A DNA stretch of 64,000 nucleotides from Wolfiporia cocos (taxonomy: Eukaryota; Basidiomycota; Agaricomycetes; Polyporales; Phaeolaceae). The stretch covers positions 2,728,001-2,792,000 of the forward strand of contig JACCLO010000010.1 of NCBI GenBank assembly GCA_029448655.1. The letters run 5' to 3'. This document shows, in pieces, positions 47,992-59,509 of the stretch. Below the pieces are notes generated by a model. The model saw only the letters and a program-made list of their open reading frames with translations, made no database searches and had not been told where the DNA came from. Position 1 is the stretch's first letter; the number at the start of each line of letters is the position of its first letter. The position numbers were made by a program, and so were the translations under genes.

Positions 47992-49742
47992 GTGGTACTG
48001 CGTGCGGCATTCCGGTGCCGTCGGGGGCTACAGACTAACCTCTGCCATGAACGTCGGACCTGTGCAATGTAATCACCAAGGTCTTGATCTTGCAAGCACA
48101 TGTGATCCTGCTTGTCGTCCCAGTATTCTTCGAAGTTGAGCATGTTTGTGTTAGAATCAAAAGTGAGATTTCCTTGCCAGCTTCTGCGCGAAGTGATGGT
48201 CGCGGGTAGCGCGCGGTGTGGCCACAACGCTAGCGCTCGTGGCGCGAACGAGGGGATTAAGCGCTGACGCCACATGGGCGCTGGATCGTCGCTGTATCTC
48301 AAAAATCCCTGATAATTCGATCCGCTCTCCTCTTCTATGTAGCCAGCTGCAGTTCAGTTCTTTCATAGTCCGATGAATGGATGATTTTTCAGAACCCCAC
48401 AGATGTCAAGTGGAAATCAGCCCAAGCTTGAAGGGTCATTGTGACTAATTCCGGTACCCGTCCGTGAGTTATTGTTAATCCTCGGCTGAACGAGTATTCC
48501 TCCGGCAAGTATGAGGACCGCAGAGTGAAAACGATTTTACATGCGGGCATGAGGACCGCAGATGCGTCCATGCAAACCGTGCGGTCCATATGATTAACCA
48601 GACTGATATTCCTTTTTTTTTGGCTGATTAAATGTACTCGTTACAGATTCCACACTTGCTCGGATCTCTCCCGCGCTGCTCGGTCTACTGCCCGAGAGGC
48701 ACCATTTTTTGGCAGCTGAGCCGATTCACATGTGCGTAGGCTCGGAATGATGGGGCAGCAGCTTGTACATTTGAAGGCAAGTCGCTCTTGCATTTTACGC
48801 CGGAATTTGTTTCCACGCTCCGCGTGGTTGCAGCACGCTATACTAGACCGCTAGATCATGGGGCGGACGCGAACAGCGTACCGACAATAGGTGCGCTTCG
48901 CGATTGGCCAGCGCTAGTGAGCATCAGCCCAACAAGCGTATACATGCCTGACCACGGACGAAACTGGGCGGGGGAGACAATCCGACTCTGCAGCATGTCA
49001 ACATGCTCTCAGCCGCTCTAGCCACGTCTAGGCCATGATACCCGTTATTTTGTATGAGAAGAGCTTCGCGAACGCTTCTGCCACGATTTCTCTTCCCAGC
49101 TCTATGGAGAAATTCGACGTCGCCTTCGATGGGGATGATAACGCTAGCGCGGAGAGATGTCGCAGGTTCCTTCTCATTCCCTCACCCCCGACCGCACTAC
49201 TGGTCCGTCAGGATTGGTATAGCGGGCAGTGTCTTTTCTTTCTTTCTGTTGTCAATGCTCGCGGACTTTGGCCTCCGGACATGACATGGCACCGGTGGCA
49301 ACATGGCGCCCAGAGTTGTATGTCGCAGCTCAGCCCACCCGCGAGACAGTGGAGATCCTGGTCTAATCGAGGGTGTGCCTTGCGGTCATGACAGATCAGG
49401 TCCCCGCTCCGTTTCGGATGTAGGCTTTGCCCTTTCGAGGTTTCTCTCGGCCGGCCACCGTATGTGCGATCTCGCTGGATGGCTCGTCATACAACGCGCC
49501 TCCATTTATCCGCCTTCTGGTCAGCAAAAGATTGATGCGTACCCGCGTCTGGTTCTCTGCCTGTAAGTGCGCAACGCCGTTACCACGTTGAGCCCCCAAA
49601 CCACTCTTGCCATCAGGCTTTCTTCTCGCAACGCTCCGCCGCAGGGCCGCTGAGTTAGCGTCGCCGTTCACGGTCGGAGTTTATCAGTCGCTTTTCTTAC
49701 CCCGGGAGGCGACCAAGCTCTCCCGGTTCTCCCCCGCTACTC
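47992..49742. other. Divergent intergenic region, Pol4 / methyltransferase
   Basis: This should hold the promoters of both flanking, divergently transcribed genes. On the minus strand 48590-47990 there are short frames (SSYLPEEYSFSRGLTITHGR; MLNFEEYWDDKQDHMCLQDQ) that could be exons of a small gene or upstream exons of Pol4; no good splice chain was found. Nothing else was recognised. Confidence 0.3.
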
Positions 49743-50986
49743 ATGTCCTCTGCGCCCGCCATGGCCATCGAACCCAACCGCTCCCCCGAGAATCCTGCGC
49801 CCGCCGATGACGACGGTCGTTCAGACACCTCCTCCGAGCTGACTGAGATCGATCAAGACGAATTCCCCCGGTACTTCGACGAGCGCGGGGGCCGACTCTT
49901 CCATTCTCATGGTCGCTCGCCGTATCCTCTGCCTGTCGATGCGGCAGAGCAGCATGTGCGTGTCCACTCTCTCCGGCATTTAAGCAGGGCTGATTTGCTG
50001 ATGCGCCACAGAGATTGAACAGGCAGCACGCCTTGCTTCACAGAATCCTAGGACGACACATCATAGACCCGGTCACGCAAGTCCTGGAGAGACGCAGCAG
50101 CGGGCAACGATGCGTGGTGGACATTGGCACTGGCACGGGAAGATGGTGCGCCTGCTAAACTCCACGTCGTCGCGGTTGTATTCCTGAATAGCACGCAGGG
50201 TCATGGACATGGCAGCTCAGTTTCCTCAAGTGCGCTTCTATGGCCTCGACATTGGTACAGGCCTGCATCTTATCACTCGAGCTTTAGCTCATCACCTTGT
50301 CCGATTGGTAGTACCAATCCAAACTAGGCATCCGTTGCCAAATGTCATGTTCGAGATGCACCATCTCGCCGACCGAACCCGGTACTTGACCGCGTCAATC
50401 GACTTCGTGCACGCGCGCGATATCCAGCTGGCGGTGCGCGTGTACAATGCTTACGTCCAACTACGCGAGGCTGACTGTATTTCGGAACCAGATCCAAGAC
50501 TACCCGGGTCTTGTGGCAGAAGCTGCGCGCATCCTGCGCCCGGGCGGTCTCTTCGTATCGTGTGAGTGGGATGTTTTCCCGTCGATGTCGATGTCGAACG
50601 GCGACGTCCCCGTGCACGTGAGTGCGCCACGTACGCACCGGTTCTTCCGCACCACCCATGATTTCCTGCGCGAAAACGGCATTCCCCTTGTCGGACGCCG
50701 CGTCGAAGGGATCCTGCAAGCTTCGAATGCCTTCACGAACGTACACGTGGAGCGCTTCCGTGTTCCAATCGGCGGGTGGCACCCCGAGCTTCAGCGGCCA
50801 GGCCGCCGCATGCGACAGCTTCTGGGGGTGTATGCCACATCCGTAAAGGTCTCTATGGTCGGAAGAAACCTTATGAGTGAAGCGGATGGGCAAGCACTTG
50901 TCCAGGGGCTCCTGGACGAGACTGAAGCAGTCCATGGGATCGTGCTCACAATGAACGTTGTGCACGCTTGGAGGGCCGGAGCCTGA
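49743..50986 (+). CDS. LaeA-like SAM-dependent methyltransferase, 339 aa
   Basis: Class I methyltransferase of the large basidiomycete LaeA-like family. Five exons fit: 49743-49955, 50012-50145, 50199-50254, 50312-50433 and 50492-50986, total 1020 nt. The N-terminal 45 residues are acidic and disordered. Then comes the family block FPRYFDERGGRLFHSHGRSP, RLNRQHALLHRILGRHI, the SAM-binding motif VVDIGTGTGRWVMDMAAQFP, motif II FYGLDIG, FVHARDIQLA and AARILRPGGLFVSCEW (motif III region), with a C-terminal lid domain ending MNVVHAWRAGA. The glycine-rich SAM site is intact. LaeA binds velvet proteins in ascomycetes and influences secondary metabolism; whether this paralogue does so is unknown, because basidiomycetes carry many such genes with unknown substrates. 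It is convergent with QCR2. Confidence 0.85.
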
Positions 50987-51429
50987 CTTCTTAGTACTTC
51001 TACATTGTCTTGTATCTGTGCTTATTGTGAACCAACGGCCTTGCTCATTCAATGTTGTCTCCCTGCATTTTCCATGATGTGCTGCGCATTATAATCACGA
51101 ACTATTCATTCATATGGGGTGGACCTTGCACTACTGACTTTCTGATTTCTGTCGGCGATTTGAACACTGCTGCCTCCATGACTAACCGCCTCCACATCCG
51201 GCCTCCCGCGATGCATCCTGTGGTATGATCTGCCTCGACGATCCGCAGGGTCAGGACAAGACAATTAAGTCACCTTCCAATCGGGCGCCCCTCAAATTTG
51301 CAAACGCTCAACGACTGTCGTATGCGCGAAGCCGGATCTCATGCAATTACGTCCCCATGGTACTACCTCGATGTATGAGTACGGTCCGAACTTCATACAC
51401 ACATGCATCACGTCTATCTATTTTGCGTC
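50987..51429. other. Convergent 3' intergenic region
   Basis: About 440 bp between the stop codons of two genes that face each other. It should hold both 3'UTRs. No other feature was seen. Confidence 0.5.
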
Positions 51430-53375
51430 TCACAGCCCGAGCTCGTCTGCGTAGGGGAGGCTCTTGATGTCGCCGACCGCGACGTAAGTTGGCTTGCTCT
51501 TGAGCAGCGAAGCGGTTGCCTTTAGCGCACAAATGACCATGAGGAATGTAATGAAGGCCATTTTGGGATCAGGTACGAACCTTAGAGTAAGCAGATGCCT
51601 CGACCTTCTCGAGGTTCGACAGCGTGCCGTCAAGCGATGCGAACGAGCCAAGAGCCTGAAAGAATATAATTGAGCAGGGTATTGCTGACAGAGAAGACAC
51701 GCCCAACCTTCGCGCCGAGTGCGAACGCGAGCCCGTCGCGGGAATCAACACTGCTGGCAGCGGCGAACTTGGCCTTCGCAACCGCCTTCTTCAGTTCCTC
51801 GCCCTGGATTTCGCCAGCAGTCTTGAGCGCCGTGACGGCGGCCTTGCCCGCCTCCTTGACGGCTGCCGTTGTTGGGCCCTGAACGAGCAGCCCGAACAGC
51901 GACGCGTCCGAGTACGGAAGGAGCACGCTCTGCACGGACGTTCCCTGCGGCAGCTTCACTGCGATCGGCGAGAGGCCCTGCGCCCACTTCACGGACGGCT
52001 TCGGGTTGAGGTGCGCAGCGAGGACCGCGAGTTCGGCAGAGGGTACGCCGGCGGTGCCAAAGCCGATGAACACCGTCTCAGGCGCGCCGTGCGCCTCGAT
52101 GCGCGTTTCGCCACCGAAGTATGCGCTTGGGGCGGAGGTGGGCGCGCTGGCGGACGAGAGTCCGCTCAGGGATTGTGCGAGGAGCGTCTGCAGCTTCTCG
52201 GAGCTGATGCCGGTGCCGAGCACGGCGATGTTGCCGGGGGTGAAGACGGACTTGGCGAATGCCTTGACGTCCTCGACGGAGACGTGCGCGCCGGGGGAAG
52301 TGTAGGGCGAGGAGCCGAGGCCGGCGCGGAAGGCGAGGAGATGTGCGAGGTCGAGTGCGCGCGTAGCGGGGTTAGCGAGAGCTGTAGTTGACTCGGCCTC
52401 GCAGACGGGCGCAACATACTCGTCGAGCTCGTGACGCGTGTATTTGGCAGAGGTGACGAAGGAGGAAAGTACATCAACAAAGAAGGACCTGTAATGCGGA
52501 CGTCAGAATGAATCGACAGGGACGCAGATTCTTGTCGAAGGATGAAAGTTCCTGAACTTGTCCGTAGACAATCATGTGCTACATGATCACCGTGGACGAG
52601 CGGATAAATCATACAGACATGCCGACAAGGACGTAGCACGTCCATGTTCCTAGCCAGCCTGGGACCTGTCGCAGGTCAGCCAAGCCTCGGCGCGCCATAG
52701 GCGAGCTGCCTATATTCCATCTGACAATTGAACCAAATTGTCTGGACTATGCGCGAACAGGATTGTCTGGAATGTCTAAGGTGGGCACCGCTGAGCGAAT
52801 ACAGGCAATCTGTGCCGCATGCTCATAGAAGTTTGGCATGCCGGCCTCCCTGGTCAATATAACTTATCTGTGCCCAGAGTCCTCCCGAAGTTGTTGAACT
52901 GTTCTCCTAGTAGACCAAGGCCGCCGCTCACATGACGCGTGTAGAAATTCCGAAGAGCAGTGACGTCGGCTTGGGCCTGTACGAAGAGAATACTCACTCG
53001 TCGCCACGCAGGAACCCTGCAGTCAGAGCCAAGTGCTCCCTCGACAGACTCGTCGACAGCACGCCGCCATAGAGTTCCGCCTCGCGAACGGTCCCGAGGA
53101 ACGAACGTTTGTTCGTGCTCTGGTGGCTGTCGTCGGCGTCGCGAGCCCGGTAGACCGCATTAGACACGTACTTTGTATGCAAAGCCCTTGAGCGCATGCG
53201 CGACACCGGGCTTGCTCTCAAACCTGCTGCCGGCCTTGACGAGAAAAGTGACCGCCGAAGTTGGCTCGCCGTTGTCAACTGCGGCAACCTTCACGCCGGC
53301 AGTGTCGACGACTGAGGCATAATTCCGGGCGAGACGCGACGCACTGCGCGCGGCAGACGCTCTTGCAGCCAGCAT
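51430..53375 (-). CDS. QCR2: Mitochondrial cytochrome bc1 complex subunit 2 (core protein 2)
   Basis: Core subunit of respiratory complex III, on the matrix side of the inner membrane; an M16-peptidase-fold protein without the zinc site. The start at 53375 gives a typical targeting peptide (MLAARASAARSASRLARNYA). Then come AGVKVAAVDNGEPTSAVTFL, KAGSRFESKPGVAHALKGFA, KRSFLGTVREAELYGGVLST, SREHLALTAGFLRGDE and SFFVDVLSSFVTSAKYTRHE. The C-terminal half holds NIAVLGTGISSEKLQTLLAQ, AYFGGETRIEAHG, AVLAAHLNPKPSVKWAQGLS, SLFGLLVQGPTTAAVKEAGK and SVDSRDGLAFALGAK. The last exon ends TYVAVGDIKSLPYADELGL with a TGA at 51430-51432. Several introns split it. Order and motifs follow fungal QCR2 closely. It appears intact. 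Confidence 0.9.
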
Positions 53376-54899
53376 CGAGAATCAAGGAGAACTGGAAGGA
53401 TCGTTGAAGGTGGTCAATCGGTCTCCGTATGACGAGAATCGTATCCCGGAATTCACCGAGCCGCGCGCTTGCCAAATAATGACGGCGGCACCAATGGCCG
53501 TTCGGGTTTTTGTATCATTCAAAAGTTTCCTTTATTACCTATCTACCTGTGCAGGTATTGATTGCTGGATGACCACCGGGCACCTTGATCCAAAGGACGG
53601 TGATGACACCGTCTTGTACCGAGTCAAAAGACTGCCATGGAATGAAGCTACTACATACGAGTGACTTCAGCACCGCTCTCTTCAGGCTCACTGCCATTCA
53701 GGATGGCTGAAAATACCCGGGGTAAGGTAAGGTGCGTAGGTTGCATTCTCGCCCACAGCAACTTCATGCATTGGAGCAAACGCAAGGCAGCTTATCATAT
53801 CACAAGCGGCACTCATCGTCGCTCGGCAAGACGGCAGCATTGACAAACCAACTTAGGTGGAGAGCAGCGGATCTTCTGTTCCACGCCGCCGTACATAACC
53901 GTTCAGGTTGCTTGTTCAGCAAACGCGCAAGAGCCTATATCGGACGTAGACTACTTTGTGCGATGTAGAATTCTGTAAAGGCTGCCAATAGCCAACATTT
54001 GCACGTTCTATTTTTCATTGCAGGCAACGACGCTCACTTGCACTTGTCTAGAGCGGCCTTCGAAGTGAATGCTTTGCTCAACGAGACTCCGCGACGAGTC
54101 CGCGTTATCGGCAGGCATCACTAAGCGCTCCCACCCAGGGTTGGGCGGGCTAAGCCTTAACCCCCAGTGAGAATCCAACGTATTTAAATGTATCCAGATG
54201 TGTCGGATACATTTGGATATAACGTGAACCATAGACTACATTAGGATACATCGTAGATGCTCATACAATGTATCTCATCTACACTAAATGTATCCAAATG
54301 TATCTCGGAGAAGTTTTGATACATCAAATATATCTGAGTGTATGACACAAGCAACAAACTAGTCCTCAACCGGGGGAAGGGGGCTCGCTCAAAGGCGCCT
54401 TCCTGGTCCCGGGACAACTAGCCGTCAAAGGCCAAGACAAGTCTGAGGTTTACGCTCAAGACTGTCTGGCATATATACTCCTGACTTATTTGTACATGTT
54501 GTGTACGGCGGCTCAGAGGCCTCTACGTACTGGTATCTAACTGGCTATGAGCTACGGGCCGGTAATGGCATCGGAGCACTGGGGCTGGCGAGGATGTCCA
54601 TGGCGACGTAGCGTATAAGGGGTGTCACAGATTATACCTGTAAAGGCATCTGGACGTTACGGAGTAATTAACTAGGGTATACAGAGGGAATACGTGGGTA
54701 TAACCTGAACAAGGCTACCCGTAGACGCTAAGCGTGGGAATCTGAACTGCAGATATAGCCGGACCCTTGATAACAGCCAAGCTGTTATCGTAGCCCTTTT
54801 GGGGGAGTGGTCTATAACACCACTCATAAGCGCGTTGCATTGGGTCCGCTGCGCGTCTTGTGATATAATAACAGCTTACCCGGTCGCCGGTTCGAACCT
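53376..54899. other. Intergenic and repeat-like DNA right of QCR2
   Basis: The QCR2 promoter lies at its left. No convincing gene was found (ORFs up to 86 codons). From about 54180 it becomes repetitive. At 54628 GTGTCACAGATTATACC resembles the start of the LTRs at 56003 and may be an old LTR fragment. A GATAACAGC...GCTGTTATC hairpin occurs near 54770. Confidence 0.4.
54178..54350. repeat. Cluster of GTATCC/GGATAC inverted motifs
   Basis: About ten copies of ATGTATCC-type words occur in both orientations (for example TAAATGTATCCAGATGTG, GGATACATTTGGATA, AAATGTATCCAAATGTATC). The pattern looks like a small inverted-repeat element or subterminal transposon repeat. Its boundaries are not clear. 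Confidence 0.4.
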
Positions 54900-54907
54900 G
54901 GGCAGTG
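54790..54907 (+). other. tRNA-like or SINE-like segment split by a transposon
   Basis: GGGGGAGTGGTCTATAACACC (about 54799) recalls a Pol III A box/D arm, and CGCCGGTTCGAACCTGGGCA (about 54885-54904) a B box/T arm. The hAT-like element at 54908 inserted directly after the B box, and the sequence resumes at 55869 (GGGCAGTGGCAAACG). The pairing is imperfect and no full cloverleaf was found, so this is more likely a SINE or tRNA relic than a working tRNA. Confidence 0.2.
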
Positions 54908-55868
54908 TAGTGTTGCCGAAGTTCAGTTCAGAACCAAGGTTCAGAACCTGAACCACCTGAACCGAACCTAGGTTCAGGTTCAGTCCAGGTCCGGTTCAGG
55001 GTAGGACATCAAGGTTCGGTTCTTGGTTCAGGGGGGTCATGGGTACCCTTGAACCAGGTTCGAACCGGACTGAACCTTGAACCACATAGCATTAACATAT
55101 TCTGTGTAGCCACTGGTGGATAAGCATCAATTACAATTATGTTCTTGCCATCTTTGCTATAGTGTTGTTGCAGTAAGTTATGGATAGCTGGCTTCACCAT
55201 AGCAAGCATCAGCACTCATATACTCTAGTCTCCCAATATGGCAAGGGCTCAACCCCATGCTGGGATCACCATGCTTTCTGTGGCACTGGGCTGCATTTGT
55301 TGCTGTCAAATGAAGTAAGAAATGTAGAAGATTATGTTCCACTTCATATCCATGATCCTAGGTTATATACAGTGTTGTCTAAGAATGGTTTGTTATTGAG
55401 GTTTGCCTCAGGCTAATTCACAATCATAAACTCTGATTACTGAACTGCTCAAAATGGCTGCCTTGAGTGATTATTGTGCATCTAAAATTTATGTTTACCA
55501 CTCTAATCAAGATTAAGAGCCACTTTGGAATTCAGCCCAATAGACACCAAATGAAGGCACTGCAGAACTTGAAGTGTGATTACTTTAGTGGGTTCAATAG
55601 TGCCGGGAATGAGGTAGGCAATTGAGGGCAATTGGTATACATGGAAAGGTGCATGAAGTTGGTGTCTAAATTATTATTTTTACACTCTATAGAAGCAAGT
55701 AACTTAGCGGTTCGAACCTAGTTCGAACCATGAACCGAACCTGATGAACCAGTTCACCAGGTTCAGTCCAGGTTCAGGTTCAGGTTCAGGCTCCCTGCAG
55801 TCGGTTCGGTTCTGGGTTCAGCCCTAGACCCCCCTGAACCTGAACCGAACTGAACTTCGGCAACACTA
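54908..55868. mobile_element. hAT-like non-autonomous element B, 961 bp, with 8-bp target duplication
   Basis: The terminal inverted repeat is TAGTGTTGCCGAAGTTCAGT on the left; the right end is its inverse, ending CGGCAACACTA. The perfect 8-bp duplication GGGCAGTG flanks it (54900-54907 and 55869-55876). Both subterminal zones are packed with GGTTC/GAACC words (about 54930-55085 and 55705-55855). An 8-bp duplication with such ends is characteristic of hAT elements. The interior has only a 78-codon frame (55180-55416), so it depends on a transposase elsewhere. Confidence 0.85.
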
Positions 55869-56002
55869 GGGCAGTGGCAAACGCTAATTGGGGGCGTTAA
55901 TAAGTCACATGCCTGGGGCGCTTCCGAACCACTGGCGGCTGAGGGAAAAGTACCCACCACGTGACCCCCATGTATCACGGGGCCCCGCTTGTCGGGGATA
56001 AG

Positions 56003-56561
56003 TGTCACAAATTATTCCTTTATTAATTTAGACTCCCTCGCTATAGGTTGTACGTGCGGCGCTAGGCGTACGCCGCGCCTCTACTCCATAGCCACCTCCA
56101 GCGTCACTCCCAGTTATTGCAGGTCACCTGGTCGTTAGGTTAGCGCTGTAGGGTAGCGCGCGCCTCCGGTACTCACGTTATGGTCACAGTAGTTACATGT
56201 AGCGTCACTTAGCACATGACCCAGTAGATACGGCGCACAGGCCTCATCTTTAGGGCAGTACTAGTAGTCACATCGCTCATGTATATATTACGACGGAATG
56301 TGGGCTTACTCCCCATTCCTAAGATTCTCGACAATTGGGCATAGCCCCTTTCTTACTATCGCTGTGATGCTCTCTGGCCCGGGGCCCGTATCGCGTCGTG
56401 CTAGTCTGTGAGCCGCCTCTGTTACCTCGACGTACACAAGGGGACTAGTCACCCCCACGTTGCCTCTGCGTTCAGCGCTGGCACGGTGACTTGTAGGCTC
56501 GCTCAACGGCGTGTATGGTTCCCCCTGAGCCCAGGGGTAGCACAGACGTAAGTCTGTGTCA
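56003..56561 (+). repeat. Left (5') LTR
   Basis: 559 bp, TG...CA ends. Same sequence as 57361-57919 as far as can be read. Confidence 0.85.
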
Positions 56562-57346
56562 TAATCTTAGGAATATCTTACCTCCCCTCCGGCGCCACCT
56601 GCGCTGGGGCCGAGGGTTCTCCACCTACAGGTCGCCAAGGCAGCATGGCGGGGCAGCCGACGGTAGAAGCGCTGTCGGTCCGTAGTTTTACGAGCCCCCA
56701 CGAAATGCTACACCTGGCAAAGCGACCGTAGGGAGTGAGTAAGCAAGTCCGCCCTCTTTCGAACGCAAGATAGAAGGGGTCGACCGACATAAGCCCCGTT
56801 TGAGGACCCGCCGCCGTCACCCCTGCAAAGGGAATGCGCGTGCGCGTGGAGGTCTAGGGCAGTCCGGCCACTTACCCCTGGGCGGCAGGGGTTATCGTCA
56901 AGAACTTTGATCTGTGGGTATGCGAAGGGTCCCGCAAGGGTACCCAACCCCACACCGACGATCACGAAGGTCAGAAAGCAATCCACCACGACAAGACTAT
57001 CGAATACCAACGAGCGAACCACATACCCCGAGGTCGGTAGGCCACGCGTAGCCATGTCGGCGTCAGTCCTAGGAGCGGAATGATTGGCCATTACCCAACT
57101 CCGATGGGCCCGCTCACCGCTGACACGCCTCGTCGACTCACGTTGCGGGATGTAAGGAATCCGGGATGAGTGGAACTCCCAATTCTTCCTGCAGGCTAGC
57201 TCACTTCGCTCCACCACCGGCGGACGGACCGTGCTCCTGGGTGCTCCCCACCTTCCGCGAAGAAAGGATGGGCCTCGAGTCAAACAAGCAACCAAGGTAG
57301 CGAGCGTCGTAGGATTCAAGGTAGAACGTCAGGGACGACGTTTTTC

Positions 57347-57360
57347 GAGAGGGGGGGTAA
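57347..57360 (+). other. Polypurine tract
   Basis: GAGAGGGGGGGTAA immediately precedes the right LTR, the expected site for plus-strand DNA priming. Confidence 0.7.
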
Positions 57361-57919
57361 TGTCACAAATTATTCCTTTATTAATTTAGACTCCCTCGCT
57401 ATAGGTTGTACGTGCGGCGCTAGGCGTACGCCGCGCCTCTACTCCATAGCCACCTCCAGCGTCACTCCCAGTTATTGCAGGTCACCTGGTCGTTAGGTTA
57501 GCGCTGTAGGGTAGCGCGCGCCTCCGGTACTCACGTTATGGTCACAGTAGTTACATGTAGCGTCACTTAGCACATGACCCAGTAGATACGGCGCACAGGC
57601 CTCATCTTTAGGGCAGTACTAGTAGTCACATCGCTCATGTATATATTACGACGGAATGTGGGCTTACTCCCCATTCCTAAGATTCTCGACAATTGGGCAT
57701 AGCCCCTTTCTTACTATCGCTGTGATGCTCTCTGGCCCGGGGCCCGTATCGCGTCGTGCTAGTCTGTGAGCCGCCTCTGTTACCTCGACGTACACAAGGG
57801 GACTAGTCACCCCCACGTTGCCTCTGCGTTCAGCGCTGGCACGGTGACTTGTAGGCTCGCTCAACGGCGTGTATGGTTCCCCCTGAGCCCAGGGGTAGCA
57901 CAGACGTAAGTCTGTGTCA
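57361..57919 (+). repeat. Right (3') LTR
   Basis: 559 bp direct copy of the left LTR. A minus frame of 116 codons (57664-58014) crosses its right edge and is not considered a gene. Confidence 0.85.
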
Positions 57920-58577
57920 GATCTGCCAAAGATGAAACGCGCCCTATAGACTAGTACAACCGGGGATGCGCCCAGTAGAGTCACGAGTAGCCAGGGGAGT
58001 TGGTTGCGCGACAAGTCCCTGTATCGTATTCGTCCAATGGTGAGTTCTGTCGATATTCGAAAAATTAAAATAACCGTAACACGGGCTGTGCCCGCGTTTT
58101 ATCACAGATAATAATAAAACCTCCTCTCTTACTATTGGTGCGGCCATTACCGGCCCACACGGCCATTGTAGATAGGATCTATAAACAAGTAGATAAGATA
58201 AGCTTCGCCCCTTGGCAAAGCCGCATAACCCGGAAAGGTAGTACTATACAGTAGCACATGACCTCTCCGCATACATGTATTTAAGTAGGAGCCAAGCGCT
58301 CCATACTTCAGTTCTATTCTATCGTCGTTACCACGAATGCCCACACGCGGAGTACCATAGGTACTCCCAGTGGACTACCATTGGTAGTCCCAAGCTTCGA
58401 CTGGTTTGCGGCTGCGCTACTTCCACTAGCAACTGCTGCACTGGGTCCATCTTCCTTGTCTAGTCGCCCTAGTACCTCAGGATAGTGACTAGGTGAGTCC
58501 CACAGGATAGATCTGTGTCAGGTGTTGGTATCGCAGTCACGAGATGGGGTCACCTACACCCGCCCTACCGAAACCCA
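57920..58577. other. Repeat relics right of the LTR element
   Basis: At about 58076-58100 ACACGGGCTGTGCCCGCGTT is a hairpin of the kind seen at rolling-circle transposon ends. At 58340-58395 TACCATAGGTA and CTACCATTGGTAG are short palindromes. At about 58507 TAGATCTGTGTCAGG resembles the LTR end plus flank and may be an older LTR scrap. No genes. Confidence 0.3.
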
Positions 58578-58667
58578 CCAGACCTTATACCAGTGGTGCC
58601 TGCAATATGTTTTTCGCACTCTGCCCAGACATGTCCAGGCTGCAGGTGCCACAGGTATAAGGTCTGG
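58578..58667. repeat. 90-bp hairpin
   Basis: CCAGACCTTATACC at the left pairs perfectly with GGTATAAGGTCTGG at the right, and next to it GTGGTGCCTGCA pairs with TGCAGGTGCCAC. The arms total about 26 bp. It could be a tiny MITE or a structured transcript. Confidence 0.6.
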
Positions 58668-58700
58668 AACCGAGACTAGCGTCTGGAACTGAGACTAGCG
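58663..58700 (+). repeat. 19-bp unit, two tandem copies
   Basis: TCTGGAACCGAGACTAGCG is followed directly by TCTGGAACTGAGACTAGCG, one mismatch. It abuts the hairpin. Confidence 0.6.
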
Positions 58701-59509
58701 TCGTCTACTTGCTGCTCAAGGCACTCGATTCACTCGATTAACCAATCACAATTTCTAGTTTAGGTCACACACAAATCACGTGCTAACCCGGTTGACCTTG
58801 AACCCCAGGTTAATGTATGACTCAGGTTGAACTGGGATTAACCCGGGTCAAGCCCAACCCTGCTCCCACCAGCCAGACGAGTTTGATTACCCACGGCTTC
58901 GCCACGAATTGTCACTTAAGTGTGATAACTAATAGAATAAGGGAAAAACATATTGGATGGAGACATTGTGAGTCCACCCAACCCCCAGGGTGTGTGATCA
59001 CCCTGCCTTTTCGTTCTCTGCCCGCTCAGCCACTTCCGACACCTCGCTGATGCTCGGTGTTGTCATTGCTTTGCTTGTAACATTGTGTCCACAAATTTGA
59101 TGCCTCAAAAAACTCATGACTTTTGTGGGTATCTACAGTACAGGCTATTTATGTTACAACAGCTACAGAAGCCCATGGCACAGTGCAGGGAGGACGCGGT
59201 CGATGGGATTTGAACGCCGCGCATGTTGTAGGTGCTGTGTGTGGGAAATGGCATGGGGATGGTGGCACGTGCCCTACGGGCCAATGAATGCACAGTTGCC
59301 ACGCGAGAACCACATGGTTATCTTCCACGGCCCTTTAGTATTTAGACTAGCTTAATTACCTGTGGCTTTGCCACAGACGTTATGTCTTAAGAATATATTT
59401 TAGTCTCTGCCTGCTCAGCCACTCCTCAACCTCACTGATGCTCGGTATCGTTGTCACTTTGCTTGTAGAATCTGTAACCGGCATGCATGCCTTGCAGGCA
59501 CTGGGTGTG

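Larger units (their letters stand above)
56003..57919 (+). mobile_element. Young non-autonomous LTR retroelement, 1.9 kb
   Basis: Two direct 559-bp LTRs (56003-56561 and 57361-57919) start TGTCACAAATTATT and end GTCTGTGTCA; by eye they are identical. The 0.8-kb interior has no recognisable gag, protease, reverse transcriptase or integrase. Its longest frame (56708-57319, minus, 203 codons) is unassigned. A polypurine tract, GAGAGGGGGGG, sits just before the right LTR, placing the element on the plus strand. A primer-binding site was not identified and the flanks show no clear target duplication. It would be mobilised by a full-length relative. Confidence 0.8.

Noticed and set aside
56306..58014. 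Two identical minus frames inside the LTRs as a gene
   Set aside because: Both lie within the repeated LTR sequence and lack any domain; the second simply extends past the LTR edge.
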